NCBI GenBank assembly: GCA_903813345.2
Contig: CAIIXF020000005.1
Location: forward strand, 22,881,375 to 22,945,374
From: Owenia fusiformis
Lineage: Eukaryota > Annelida > Polychaeta > Sabellida > Oweniidae
Length of the DNA: 64,000 nt
Direction of reading: 5' to 3'
Shown: positions 10,213 to 21,097 of the stretch, in pieces
Position numbering within the stretch: the first letter of the stretch is position 1
How the letters are laid out: the number at the start of each line of letters is the position of its first letter
Program-made: the position numbers and the translations under genes
Notes under the pieces: generated by a model
The model's database searches: none
Seen by the model: only the letters and a program-made list of their open reading frames with translations
Told to the model about the DNA's origin: nothing

Positions 10213-11633
10213 ATTAAAGATGTTAATTTAAGAGTAAAAAAGGCTCCAAAACTTAATAAAATATGTAGTTTGGATGTTCATTTATGTCTGGGGATGATAT
10301 TTTATACCACAAACACTTATAGATACCTGAAATTTGCAATAAAAGTGCCCAAAAATTGTTGTTTCGAAATTCCCCATTTTTCCTGTATCGCGCTAGTCAC
10401 GTGACTATTACGCGTAGCAGGCAATACAGATATTACAGTACATATTTCAACATGTTCAATATGGCAAACATCAGCGATTCTGATTCCCGGGTTCTGAGAA
10501 ATGGCTATTATAAATCGGCGAGAGGGTGTAATTTGACTGGGGAAAATACAGGGGAAAATGTGTCCAAGTATACCAGTAAGAGAGCAAATATGGATACTTT
10601 AGACAAGTACTATGACGGTCGAAGAATCAACTAAAAATGTGAGTTCTGGAATGAAGACTCGAGGAGACTGAGGATCCGATCCATTCCTATTACTCAGTTT
10701 GAATTTTTGACGCGGAAATCAGGTTATGAAAACAGGTTTTCTGCAAAGTTATCAACTTTAGAAAATATGGATCTTGTTTTTGAGTAAGGCTTAACAAGCA
10801 TTTAGATACAAGACTTGTGGCTATCTCTTGTCAAATACACGCAGACTTGCTATGAATTGGCCATTGCAAATTGCAAAATCAGATCGTCAAATTAATCGCT
10901 TCGTATTTAAACGTATGCTTCATATCTTCATCCAAAACTTTAGTATTCATTAGAGATAAGTTATAACTTGAACAGGAAGAAATGGCAGATCCTACCTTAA
11001 TTTAGAATCGCTGATTTCTCTGAACAAATTCCGAGAAGAAATTGTTCAACATCGCAATCAGCTCAGACTACGAGTACATGTCGTACGCGTGTACTTGTCA
11101 CTCTGAACTCACGTGATAAAATACGGCATCTTGATTGGTTACTACTCACGTTCCCTCATGTTGTCATGACGCGAAAAGCAGTAGTAAGCACTGAATATGT
11201 TAATGAACTGCCATATATGGAACAATTGTCTTTCTGATTGGTTAACTTTACACGCCTCCTAAATGAATATAGTAGTCGTAGTAAATGATTCATTGATAAC
11301 TATGAAAGTGGGCGTGACCAGCTTTATTTTGACACCAAATTCAAGATGTTTCAAATCAAAATGGCCTCGCAAGACGAGGTTGAAATATCGGCAATTTGAT
11401 ACTGATATGGTCTACGATAGATCAAAATTGCCTGCCCCGCGTCACATGTCACGTGAGCCTATATTTGTTGAAAAATGAAAGAGATAGTGACACTTTTTAA
11501 TCATAAGTTAATACCAATATTACAAGCACGTATCTATTTTTTTCATTATATATTTATTTCTTCATTATACATACATTTGTTTCATACTACATTGATTCAT
11601 TTTTGCAAAACCTTTGCTATTAGATCTTTAAAT
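10212..11633. other. insertion splitting the satellite core; no gene assigned
   Basis: The two sides read TTAAAGATGTTAAT and ATTAGATCTTTAA, imperfect inverted ends with TTAA, suggesting a DNA transposon insertion. The interior is richer in CpG and CACGTG words than its surroundings and holds a 92-codon frame (10356-10634) and a 71-codon frame (11263-11478); neither has a recognisable domain. Confidence 0.4.
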
Positions 11634-12070
11634 AACACACGTAAAAATGGCGGCAATTTTTCGAAATGGCCGCCTACTACCAAAAATGTCATCAGACATT
11701 GTGCCATGCTTAAAGTATTCACATACCAAATATGAACAAAATCGCTCCACTACTTTTCAAGTTACAGCAAAAATTGTAAAAAGACCTGCAAAGGCAGCCA
11801 TTTTTCAAGATGGCTGCCAGGTATTTCTTCTGTATTTACATTTCTAGCTTAATCAATGTCCTATATAACTTTTTTTACATTTAAAACATATTGCTATTAC
11901 AGTTTTATATGCAGAACCTAAATTACTGTAAAATAGGCACTAAAATGGCCGCCATTTTTAAATGAGCGGCCATTTTGGAAATCGGTACTCGAGCAGAACT
12001 TCTACCCCCATTGGGTATATGTGTACAAAATATGAACAAAATCGGGCTTACAGTATTTGAGTTATTGCCC

Positions 12071-12132
12071 AGACGGATGGACGGACGGATGTACGTACGG
12101 AAGGATGGACAGACGGACAGATGGACAGACAG
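12071..12132. repeat. (ACGG/ACAG)n microsatellite
   Basis: Imperfect tetranucleotide tract near the end of the pearl-like element, in the same relative position as those at 4195 and 5450. Confidence 0.85.
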
Positions 12133-12205
12133 AGGCGTTCCCTATATCCTTCCAAACTTCGTTCGATGGGATAATGATAGCAAATCCCAGCAAACAAATT
12201 ATTAA

Positions 12206-12859
12206 GTAATTGTGGGGTCAAATCATCTAAAAAATTATTAAATAAAAAGTGTCATATGACACTATGTACAGAATGTACTAAACATTATATTTAGATTATA
12301 AAAACATGGTTGTATTTCAGGCCTGAAACCAGCTTTTGTCAAGAAGGTTGACTTTCTCAAAAATCTTAGGGGAACATCATATTCTTTCTATGATTAGTCT
12401 CAATCCAGCTTGGATTCATTCGTTAAAACATTGATTGGATTTGGAAGATTTTGGTAAAAACAAAACCTGCCAAAATTGTTGATTTTACAACTCAAGTGTC
12501 ATGGTAAAAACATGTTCATGAAAATGTTCACGTTCATGAAAAAACAATTACCAAACCACTAATTACCATAGAAAATCATGGTAAATATCCATGGAAGATT
12601 TACCATGGGTGTCCATGAATTCCGTGGAAAATACCATGAAAGTCGTTCATACTTCTTATGCATAGCGACGCATGTCAATCAACCACACGAATAACAACCC
12701 TCTTTGCCATATATGGACCCAAAAGTCACTTGTTGGTATAAACTAGTTTCCTATATAACTCAAAGCATGAGAGCAATGAAAAAAAATGGAAATTTTTTTT
12801 TTCCTGACATTTTTCATTTTTTGGTCGGTATTAAGTGAAGTATGAAGTGATCTACAAAA
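12206..12859. other. no gene; catgg/catga word-rich patch
   Basis: About 12490-12650 repeats atggtaaa, ccatggaa and catgaaaa words irregularly. Otherwise AT-rich with stops in all frames. Confidence 0.45.
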
Positions 12860-13505
12860 TGGCATCCAGAAAACAAGATTGCTGCCTAAAAGTTAATCAG
12901 CTCTAGAACTTGATATCCTCTATCATGTGTGTGAATTTGGAAAAATCTCTGATGAGTGATTATCCTAAAATGGGGATGACAGGATTTTCCGATAAACCTT
13001 CAAAATGGCCACCATAAAACAAGATGGCCACCCAAAAGTTAATCAGCTCTAGAATTTTATATCCTACCATTTGTTAGAATTTGGAGAAAATCCAACGAGC
13101 TGTTTTCCTGAAATGGCAATGGCAAGATTTTCCAAAAGACCTTCAAAATGGCCACCAGAAAACAAGATGGCTACCCAAAAGTTAATCCGCTCTGGAACTT
13201 TATATCCTCTATCATGTGTGTGAATTTGGAGAAAATTTGATGAGCGGTTTTTCTGAAATGGCGATGTCAAGATTTTCCGAAAAACCTTTAATATGGCCGC
13301 CAGAAAACAAGACGGCCCCCAGAAGTTAATCAGCTCTAGAACTTTATATCCACTATCATGTGTGCAAATTTGAGGAAATTCCGATGAGTGGTTTTCCTGA
13401 AATAGCGATGACAATGTTTTTCAAAAAAGCTTCAAAATGGCCACCAGAAAGCAAGATGGCTGCCCAAAAGTTAATCAGCTCTAGAACTATATATCCTCTC
13501 ATGTT
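12860..13505. repeat. tandem array, about 143-bp unit, about 4.5 copies
   Basis: The landmark AGTTAATCAGCTCTAGAAC(T) recurs at about 12892, 13038, 13179 (variant), 13325 and 13470. Units also share aacaagatggctgccc and ttttccgaaaaaccttcaaaatggcc. The 116-codon minus-strand frame through the array is a by-product. No microsatellite or terminal hairpin is attached, so it is a bare core array. Confidence 0.88.
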
Positions 13506-14060
13506 GCTTTGAAGCAGAAACAGATTGTATCAGACATGTATGGCTATAAAGTCTGTAACCTATTATTTTTGATGCTTCTCTGCCAAGTTAATTCTTGAGA
13601 TTTGTTATGTAAAATGTATGAAAAACGAGAAAATTCAGTGAAAAAAATTTCTGAAAATGTTCTGAATTTTTTCACTGAATTTCCTTGTTTTTTATACACT
13701 TTATCAAAACATTCTTCACCCAAGTATTTTCTAGGCACATAAGTGCACTCTTTGTGCAAAACTGGAAGATATAGACAATGTGGGGAAGCAGTGATTCTTG
13801 TTTGAAAATAACATGTGACTCAATTGAGGAATGCAGGAAATTTCCCATCATGCACCCTTACCTAAGAACTCGCATTCTGATTGGCTGTCACAACACTGCG
13901 ACAGAAATCATGTATAAGTCATCGCGCATAATTAGATCACGTGATTCAGTTTAATCGGGTGCTCCCAAATTGGTTATAGCAGGGGGAAGAAGGAGGTATG
14001 GATTCTGGATACCTGCTTAGGAGGATGGAATTCCCATGTTAAAAATAAAAGAATTTTCAA
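13506..14060. other. no gene seen
   Basis: Mixed AT-rich sequence. Contains a self-complementary stretch (about 13625-13695, attcagtgaaaaaaattt against ttttttcactgaattt) and nothing else identifiable. Confidence 0.45.
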
Positions 14061-14068
14061 GAGACCAT

Positions 14069-14531
14069 TACGTGTTGTCGCGATGTGCCATAATCGTACA
14101 TCGATGCATCGGCAATTTTCAGTAGTAAACATCGATGCACATCGCGATGTACATCGAGAAAAAGTTCGAGAAAAGTGCACTGAAATACCGAACGCTAATG
14201 CACTAAAATACCGAACAGAACAAATTAATAAGAGTACGTTGGTACATCCGGGAACATAGTAACGGTGAAATGAAAGTAATTTTTTTAGATTAATGGTACA
14301 TTTCGACTTGCTAAAACAGTTTAAAGCGAAAGAATATCAGAAAACATTTGAAAATGAAATAAGACATGAAAAAAGGTAAGTAATTTGCGTCAAAATAAGA
14401 TAAGAAAGGGCGATTTTTAGCAAATTAAAATTTTTTAAACACATCGATGTTTTGTTTCAGACATCGATGCATCGCCAGAACCAGCTTTGGCGATGTATAT
14501 CGCGATGTATCGATTAATCGCGACAACACTA
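14069..14531. mobile_element. hAT-type MITE with exact 8-bp target duplication
   Basis: Flanked by GAGACCAT on both sides (14061-14068 and 14532-14539). Ends are TA(C)GTGTTGTCGCGAT and its inverse ATCGCGACAACACTA. The subterminal regions are rich in CATCGATG and CATCGCGATG palindromes (about 14095-14155 and 14445-14515). 463 bp, no coding region. An 8-bp duplication and TAGTGTTG-like ends fit hAT. Confidence 0.82.
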
Positions 14532-14809
14532 GAGACCATACATCAGTGGATGAGATTATACAAATGTAAAATATACAAATTTAAGGGGATATGTATCTAG
14601 AGAATATTGGAAACTATGGGCTTTCAGACGACCATGGTTAGGAAATGGTGAAAGAAAATCCACCTGTTATTTATTTTGTTCCAAATTGTAAAGAAATTTT
14701 TTCAAAAATGTTTTGTTCCACCAGTACAGTGGGGAACATAAAGAATTACCTGTACTTGCTATGAAAATTACATGCTGTCGTACATGTAATAAATTCTTAC
14801 CTCAGTGTA

Positions 14810-16100
14810 TTCAGTTCCCGGGGGGTTCACTGTATATAAACCTTGACGGGGATCCTCGGCGCACATGGGGTACTTTTTTTTAAATTTGGTATGGCAATGG
14901 ACCCAAATTTTAGGATGTGGTATGAGAATGCCCACCCTCATTATGACTTTTGAGGGATGGAAATGGTCAGATTTTTCAACTTTCTGGTATGAGAATGGTC
15001 ATGGAAAATATGTTATCTCACAATTATGGTATGGAATTGGTTTAGTATCTAGTAGTCTAATTGGCCTCATATAATAAGTTTATAAGTTTATAAGTAATTT
15101 TCCGTCCTAGGCAGACATTGCCTGTATGACAGTTCTGATACTTTTTGAAACTAACGTAGCTTGGGGGCTACTTGTACGCCAGCAATTTCGTAATTGAATT
15201 TTAAAGGATGGTGATACCAATGTGCATCTAGGCGGTTCTTGAACTGGTTGACATGGACTGACTGCACTACATACTCTGGGAGACTGTTCCAATTGTTTGT
15301 TACCCTGTGGCTGAAAGTGTTTTGTCTCATTGAGGTTTTGCAGTGGGCTTTTAGGAGTGGTTGGGAATTTCCTCTTCTATTGTGTGTTTCTCTTGCTTGG
15401 AAATTAGGTAATGTTGCTGTTGTGTTGACATCATAGTATGAGTTGATGTATTTGAACGTCTCTATCATATCACCACGTAGTCGTCTGTAGGCAAGTGTTG
15501 TAAGGTCTAGTGCCTTTAGTCTCTGGGGGTAGGGTAGAGCTTTAAGTGTTGGAACTATACGCGTTGCTCTTCTTTGTATTTTCTCTAGGGCTTCTATATC
15601 CTTCTTCATGTAGGGATTCCACACTGATTGTGCAAACTCAAGTTTGGGTCTGACTAAGCCATTGAATAGTAATTTAAATGTATCAGTGTCCCAGTATGTA
15701 AAAGATCTTTTTACCATTCCAAGCACTTTGTTTGCATTGTTTGCTATGGTTTTGACATGGTCACTGAATTTGAGAATTTTAGATATCCTAATATGAGGTC
15801 GTTTTGGTTCATTTTCCTCAAAGATCGTCTTCTTCTTGGGACCTTCTTCAATAATAGCTTTTTTCCCAGAAAATATTCTACTTTGGACCAGTCATGGGAT
15901 TGGTCCTATATTTTGACATTTGGTATGGCACTGGTTTCATATACTGGCATTTGGTATGGCTTTTGGGCACTATTTCGGTTGGTATGGGAACACATCCAAT
16001 TTTGACATTTTGGTATGGGAATATATTGATATCTGAAGGTTCAGCCTAGGACCCCCGCCAAATTTTGTACACAGTGAACCGCCCGGGATTCAGTTCTCTA
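14810..16100. mobile_element. TIR element with ggtatgg words, split by a LINE
   Basis: Ends CCCGGGGGGTTCACTGTATA (about 14817-14836) and, inverted, CACAGTGAACCGCCCGGG (about 16069-16087). Both inner flanks are full of tggtatggnaatgg words at 8-30-bp intervals (14888-15040 and 15920-16020). The LINE relic at 15107-15800 sits between these halves, so it inserted later. Confidence 0.55.
15107..15800 (-). pseudogene. 5'-truncated CR1-like LINE reverse transcriptase, C-terminal end
   Basis: An open frame of about 191 codons from 15726 to 15151, extended in frame to about 15800 (KILKFSDHVKTIANNANKVL). It has the familiar LINE C-terminal signature: LFNGLVRPKLEFAQSVWNPY, LEKIQRRATRIVP, YPQRLKALDLTTLAYRRLRG, DMIETFKYIN, and RQNTFSHRVTNNWNSLPEYV. 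The polymerase catalytic YxDD box lies in the missing 5' part. The lower-coordinate end has short tandem acttataa words, as seen at CR1-group 3' ends. The frame is intact, so the copy is fairly young. Confidence 0.85.
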
Positions 16101-16598
16101 TTTTTTCGCGCAAAAATGCTGATTTCATTTTTCAATCACATGTGGAAGTACTTTTCATGTCAAGCTGAAGAGAATTTCTGTGCAATAGTGTATTTTGTTG
16201 GTCTCACTGGTCTTCAAGATTACAACGATACATTTAGACATATGATGAACGAATATATCATGCATAACTTACCTGTATAAGACTTAAACTGGAGTTAAAT
16301 TTTGAGCCATCTGATTTTCAATCATGGCGCTGGGTCTGATTATCGCAGAGCATGCAATCACGTGATCAGTGTGGACCGATCATTCTGGACTCCAAGCCTT
16401 TTTTTCCTCTCAAGATTTTCAAATGAAAGGAATGGTCCATGTAACCACTGGTAACAGGTCAACTAAGATTTTTCCAAAGAACTCATTCTGACCAGGACAG
16501 TTACTTTGACTTTAGCAGTTACTTTTACGTTTTGTTTTAACATACAGACTGTGTAGGAACTCATAAAGCGCGCGAGTCACAGATGCCAGCTAGATCTA
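16101..16598. other. no gene seen
   Basis: Single-copy-looking sequence. A 71-codon frame at 16065-16280 starts inside the previous element and has no recognisable domain. Confidence 0.45.
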
Positions 16599-16793
16599 TA
16601 CAGGGGCGGATCTTGGAACCAAGAAGGGGGGGGGGGGGCAAATTTCAGGTCAGAGAAAAAATACTTTGGGCTCTTAAAACCCAAAAGTGGGCCCAAATTT
16701 TGAAATTTTGAGGCCCATTTTCTTCATTCAAAATGTGGCCTGAAATTAAAAAATAAGGCCTCAGAAAAGGCCCAGTAATGACCAAAAAAGGTC
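16599..16793. mobile_element. G-tract MITE fragment (same family as 62182-62483)
   Basis: Begins CAGGGGCGGATCTTGG, followed by a poly-G run and gggccc/aaaattttgaaatttt words shared, inverted, with the element at 62182-62483. It stops at about ggcccagtaatgaccaaa without the second end, so it is truncated. Confidence 0.6.
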
Positions 16794-17020
16794 ATCCGCA
16801 AGTGCTATAGTAGGCCTACCCCTAGGCTACGTAGGCTCAATAAATAAACTTTTTAATATCAAAAAGTGATTTTTGACTTTTTGTTCAATAATTTTGAATT
16901 CATTTAGGCCTAAAACTTTTAAAGGTCACACATATCTTGTCATAATTCACGCCAATGACAATGCATAATATTCATCCTGTTTTTTTGCCGTGATCAAGTT
17001 TGAACTCCCGGGAATGAACT

Positions 17021-17494
17021 CATGCATGCACACGCGGTAGTATCTCTTCGGGACGTATCGAAACCACTCCGTCCCGAAAAACCGTTAATTTGAATTTAAA
17101 ACCTACCCCAGTGTTTGAAAATCAAGGATTGTGAGTCTCACACTTCACCGTTTTTCTTCAAACTTGTTCCGTACAAAGCTTCACAGAAATACCTTTCAGT
17201 CGATACATTGTTTTCGTGTAGGCTTACAAAGTACCCCGTTTTAGCGGCGTTTTGGTCCCCAGCTGTGAGATAAAGCAAATTTTCATAACTTTCAACTGTA
17301 AGTCAAGTTATCTCGCCAGTCTTTTACCCATTCTCGCCCATAATTTCAGAATGGACTCCCATTAGGCCTACAACCTTCCATCGCTACGTCTTGATTTTTG
17401 GGCATCAAACGCAGCAGTTTCTAAATCATCCACTCATCTCTTCAAATTTGACCAATACGTCCCGTCATCTTCCACTACGCCCCGCCGAGTCTAT
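17021..17494 (+). repeat. left long terminal inverted repeat
   Basis: 474 bp, paired with 20639-21097. Contains gggacgtatcgaaaccactc and ends at ccccgccgagtctat. Confidence 0.85.
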
Positions 17495-18288
17495 CACTAT
17501 ACACGTAGAGTGTAAAAGCGTAGGTGGTCCTATCAAATCTAGTCTCTATTGATTTATATGGTGACCTGATTACAATTATTTTCCTTATTATTTATACACA
17601 ATCAGGGCCAGAAAGGGCCGTTAGGAAAGGGGACCATAATCCCCAGGGGACCATAATTTCTTTCACACCGGCTTTGTTAGTACTTTGCCTTGGATGTCAT
17701 ACAGTACATTTACACTGTGGCACGATGATGAACTTAGAAAATATGTATAGTCATGACAAAATGTTCTTTGTGATATAATATTGTAGGTATCATTCTGATA
17801 CGTATTACATGTTTATGTTTAGTGCATAAAATTCATAGCCAGATCAATAATTCGGAGAGAATACGCTGGACGATAGAATATTAAAAACTATAAAAACATT
17901 CTTCATAGAATTAAGCAAATAGTGTTATTATCATTTAAGTAGTAACTGCATATGTTTAAAACCACTCTGTTTAAATACAGGTAAATAAATAAATATGATG
18001 CAATGAAAATTGAAGCTTTCTGTCGAGAGCAATAGTCATCACAATAGTATATGACGTGCACGGACCTGGGGACAATTAGAGAAATACGGCCTAATGTCAC
18101 CTTTAAACGTTAATACCCGCCTAAGTAAAAAACCTAAGCATTTGTTTCATATATCATTTTGAAGCATTTTTTATGCGTGTTTCAGTGATACTATTTTTGC
18201 TCGAAAATTTCGATGTGATCTGCCATTTTTTTAAAGTTAAAACTACCCCAACATCGACAAATACGTTGTAAGACGTAACACTTTACCC
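17495..18288. other. interior of the long-TIR element, no gene
   Basis: No coding sequence recognised. An 84-codon frame at 17524-17778 has no recognisable domain. The word TGGGGACAATTAG (about 18067) recurs inverted at about 20239, another inverted pair around the LINE. Confidence 0.4.
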
Positions 18289-18540
18289 TTAAGGCCCCCT
18301 CACATATGGACGAATTCACTAAGCGCAGTCTTGCGAATAGGAATTGAGTAAAAGTCGTTCCCATTAGTACGTGTACGTTATACATCGTTGGGGTGTTCGT
18401 ATATGTAAGTACCCCCTCGGAAAGCTTCGGAAGCATGCGCAAAAATGTGCTTCAGTTCGCATGTTTACGTTCCCAATCGCCAGAATTGACTTCGCAAGAC
18501 TGCGTCTGGTGGAATCGTTCATATGTGAGGGGGCCTTTAA
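18289..18540. mobile_element. TTAA-flanked MITE
   Basis: 252 bp with TTAA at both ends and near-perfect inverted repeats of about 50 bp (GGCCCCCTCACATATG... against ...CATATGTGAGGGGGCC, and inner GCGCAGTCTTGCGAA). TTAA targets are typical of piggyBac and Kolobok elements. No coding region. Confidence 0.85.
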
Positions 18541-19119
18541 CCGGTTCGTTGGAATTAGGATAACTTTTGAAATAATAATCAGAATCCCATGAAATTTTCA
18601 CATTTTGTTCAATTGACCATGTGTATTTATGACGTCATAACTGCCTAACGGCTACAATTCAAATTTTCTTATTTGGACGCTTGCTACAATTTTTAAAATT
18701 ATGTAGCCTAAGGTTTTTCATTCGAAGGGGACAAGCGATAAGTTTACCTTAATTTGACCTTCTTATTTAAATTTGATTTGAATGAAAAATTAACTGCACA
18801 ATATTGTCACGGCGAAATTTACAAAACAATAACCGGATTGTTTATTTTGAAAATAATATTAATAATAAGAGCTGATTTTCGAGACATGAAAAAATGTGAC
18901 GCACCGTTTTTTCCCCCAAATTCCATACATATCAATTTTCACGAACGTCCCAAGTGGATTTCCCGACCGTTTTTCAAAATTCAAAATCATTTTAGAAATA
19001 TTGTCCTGTGAATTTTATCGTGATTAGATAAGGATAAAGGATTTTATTTTGAGGTTGACTAAACTTGAAAAAAATGTGACGCTCGTCGATTTTGACGTTG
19101 TAATGCTGTTTGCGCCCTA

Positions 19120-20229
19120 TATGTATGTATGTATAATTTATTTACCTCTTAAATAAAAGAGAGTTACATTCATATTAACATGTAGAGAAAATTAAATAAA
19201 ATTATAAAACATATTTGTGTTACTTGATGTTAAAGGTAAAGAGGATAACTAACTTTTATCCACAAGAAATTGCCTATGCCTGTGTAACTCGTACACATGC
19301 ATAGCTATGAGTAACAGAGTCTCCTTATCATCATTGTATACAGTTCCTAGAATCACTTTAAGAATATAATCGTCGTTCATTACATTCAGATTACCTCTCG
19401 CTAAATTGAGTAAGGGTTTTCTAACATCAGTAAAAGCTGGACAAGTAATCAAGAAATGCTTAACACTTTCTCTTTCGTTAAGATCACAAAATATACAGAT
19501 TTCTGATAAAGTAGTGTCACCCTCACGGCGTCTACTGTTAAAATATGTCGAGGTTAATAATTTGACCATCATTTTACAGAGGTATAATACATTGGGGTTT
19601 TCTTTTGCGATCACCCACCATACATTCGGTTTTAGGATAGACAACGATCCTGTCACCACGTTGAGATTTTTATACATTAATGATGATAAAACAGTACTAT
19701 AATTGTGAAAACTCTTGACACGTCCGTAGACTACAGTTCTAAATTCTTGTTTTGAAGGGATTTCTGCATTAAAAATCATGTTCTTAACATAGTCTATGAG
19801 GTTGTACTGCACAACAGTATCCCACATTTGAGATAATGGAGATTTCAGACCTTGAGATGGTGATTTTAAATACATCATCCGTATTAACCTTTCTAAACAA
19901 ATGACCTTATATATACAGCTTACAGGTAGCCTTAACAACATATACAGAAACATCAATCTATCACAGTCAATTTTTGCTTTAACAGACATCCATCCAAGCA
20001 GACTAGTGGCGACAGGGTCTGGCGTATTCTTTGGTAATGTCTGAATACGTTTTCCGACCTCTTTGTGCAGACCTTCCATTAGATTAATGTCATTGTTAGT
20101 GTAAGGTATTACTGCAGAACCATAAGTCAGAGTTGGATAGGAGAATGACCAGTACAGCTTTGATCCAAGCAAGGGATGTATACCACCGCACATACTGCTC
20201 ATTGTTTTGTTTTGGTATTTTGACGCCAT
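19120..20229 (-). pseudogene. 5'-truncated LINE reverse transcriptase, C-terminal region
   Basis: A 326-codon open frame (20229-19249) begins inside the thumb/connection region (GGIHPLLGSKLYWSFSYPTL, TYGSAVIPYT) and ends after a CCHC-like motif (CIFCDLNERESVKHFLITCP), which is the usual arrangement in LINE ORF2 C-termini of the I/Jockey type. Catalytic and endonuclease domains are missing. The 3' side (lower coordinates) ends in a tatgtatgta tract near 19121-19134. Different family from the LINE at 15107. The frame is intact. Confidence 0.8.
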
Positions 20230-20638
20230 AATGTTACCCTAATTGTCCCCAGTTTCGTGCGACGTGTAATAGCGTTTTTTCTTTTACATGTTACTTTTTG
20301 TACATCATTGATTGATCCGCTCTAATCTGCCCTCGGCCGATAATTTATAAATTATTTATGTTGAACATTAGCAAAACAAGATTCCAGATTTTATTGTGTT
20401 TCAAACCAGACACTTGGTTTCCTCACAAAATCAAATACAGGACAATTACATATAATTAAAGTTAAAAAGCAACATCTTCACAAACATTTAAATTATCAAT
20501 TTCATGCAATCAGTTATAGTTATACTCCGTATGTATGCTAAACTTAAGACTGGTGTTAAGAATCGACCAAGGCAAACCTATGTAAAATTACACAACGATG
20601 AACAAAATGTTTTAGAATACAACTCCACGTTTGTAGTC

Positions 20639-21097
20639 ATAGACTCGGCGGGGCGTAGTGGAAGGTGACGGGACGTATTAGTCAAATTTTAAGAGATGTG
20701 TGGATGATTTAGAAACTGCTGCGTTTGATGCCCAAAATCAAAACGTAGCGATGGAAGGTTGTAATGGGAGTCCATTCTGAAATTATGAGCCGAGAATGGG
20801 TAAAAGACTGGCGAGATAACTTGACTTACAGTTGAAAGTTATGAAAATTTGCTTTATCTCGCAGCTGGGGACCAAAACGCCGCTAAAACGAGGTACTTTG
20901 TACACGAAAACAATGTATCGACTGAAAGGTATTTCTGTGAAGCTTTGTACGGAACAAGTTTGAAGAAAAACGGTGAAGTGTGAGACTCACAATCCTTGAT
21001 TTTCAAACACTGGGGTAGGTTTTAAATTCAAATTAACGGTTTTTCGGGACGGAGTGGTTTCGATACGTCCCGAAGAGATACTACCGCGTGATGCATG
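20639..21097 (-). repeat. right long terminal inverted repeat
   Basis: 459 bp, reverse complement of 17021-17494, starting atagactcggcgggg and ending accgcgtgatgcatg. Confidence 0.85.

Larger units (their letters stand above)
9331..12205. mobile_element. pearl-like element with satellite core, interrupted
   Basis: Starts in agcgaatcccatcgaac, carries a tandem core (9600-10212, resuming at 11633-11800), an (ACGG/ACAG)n tract at about 12071-12132, and ends in ttcgttcgatgggataatgatagcaaatccc, an inverse of the start motif. The core is split by about 1.4 kb of unrelated sequence at about 10212-11633. The same family as 6288-6895 by its start. Confidence 0.55.
17021..21097. mobile_element. 4-kb element with terminal inverted repeats of about 460 bp
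   Basis: Bases 17021-17494 reappear inverted at 20639-21097 with high identity and a few indels (for example an extra AGGCTTA on the left). Outer ends are CATGCATG(CA)CACGCGGTAG and the inverse. The interior holds a TTAA-flanked MITE (18289-18540) and a LINE relic (19120-20229), both likely later insertions. No transposase of its own is recognised. Confidence 0.75.

Noticed and set aside
2853-13505. Regular repeats resembling a CRISPR array
   Set aside because: Units are 130-165 bp without unique spacers and lie in an animal genome; these are satellites.
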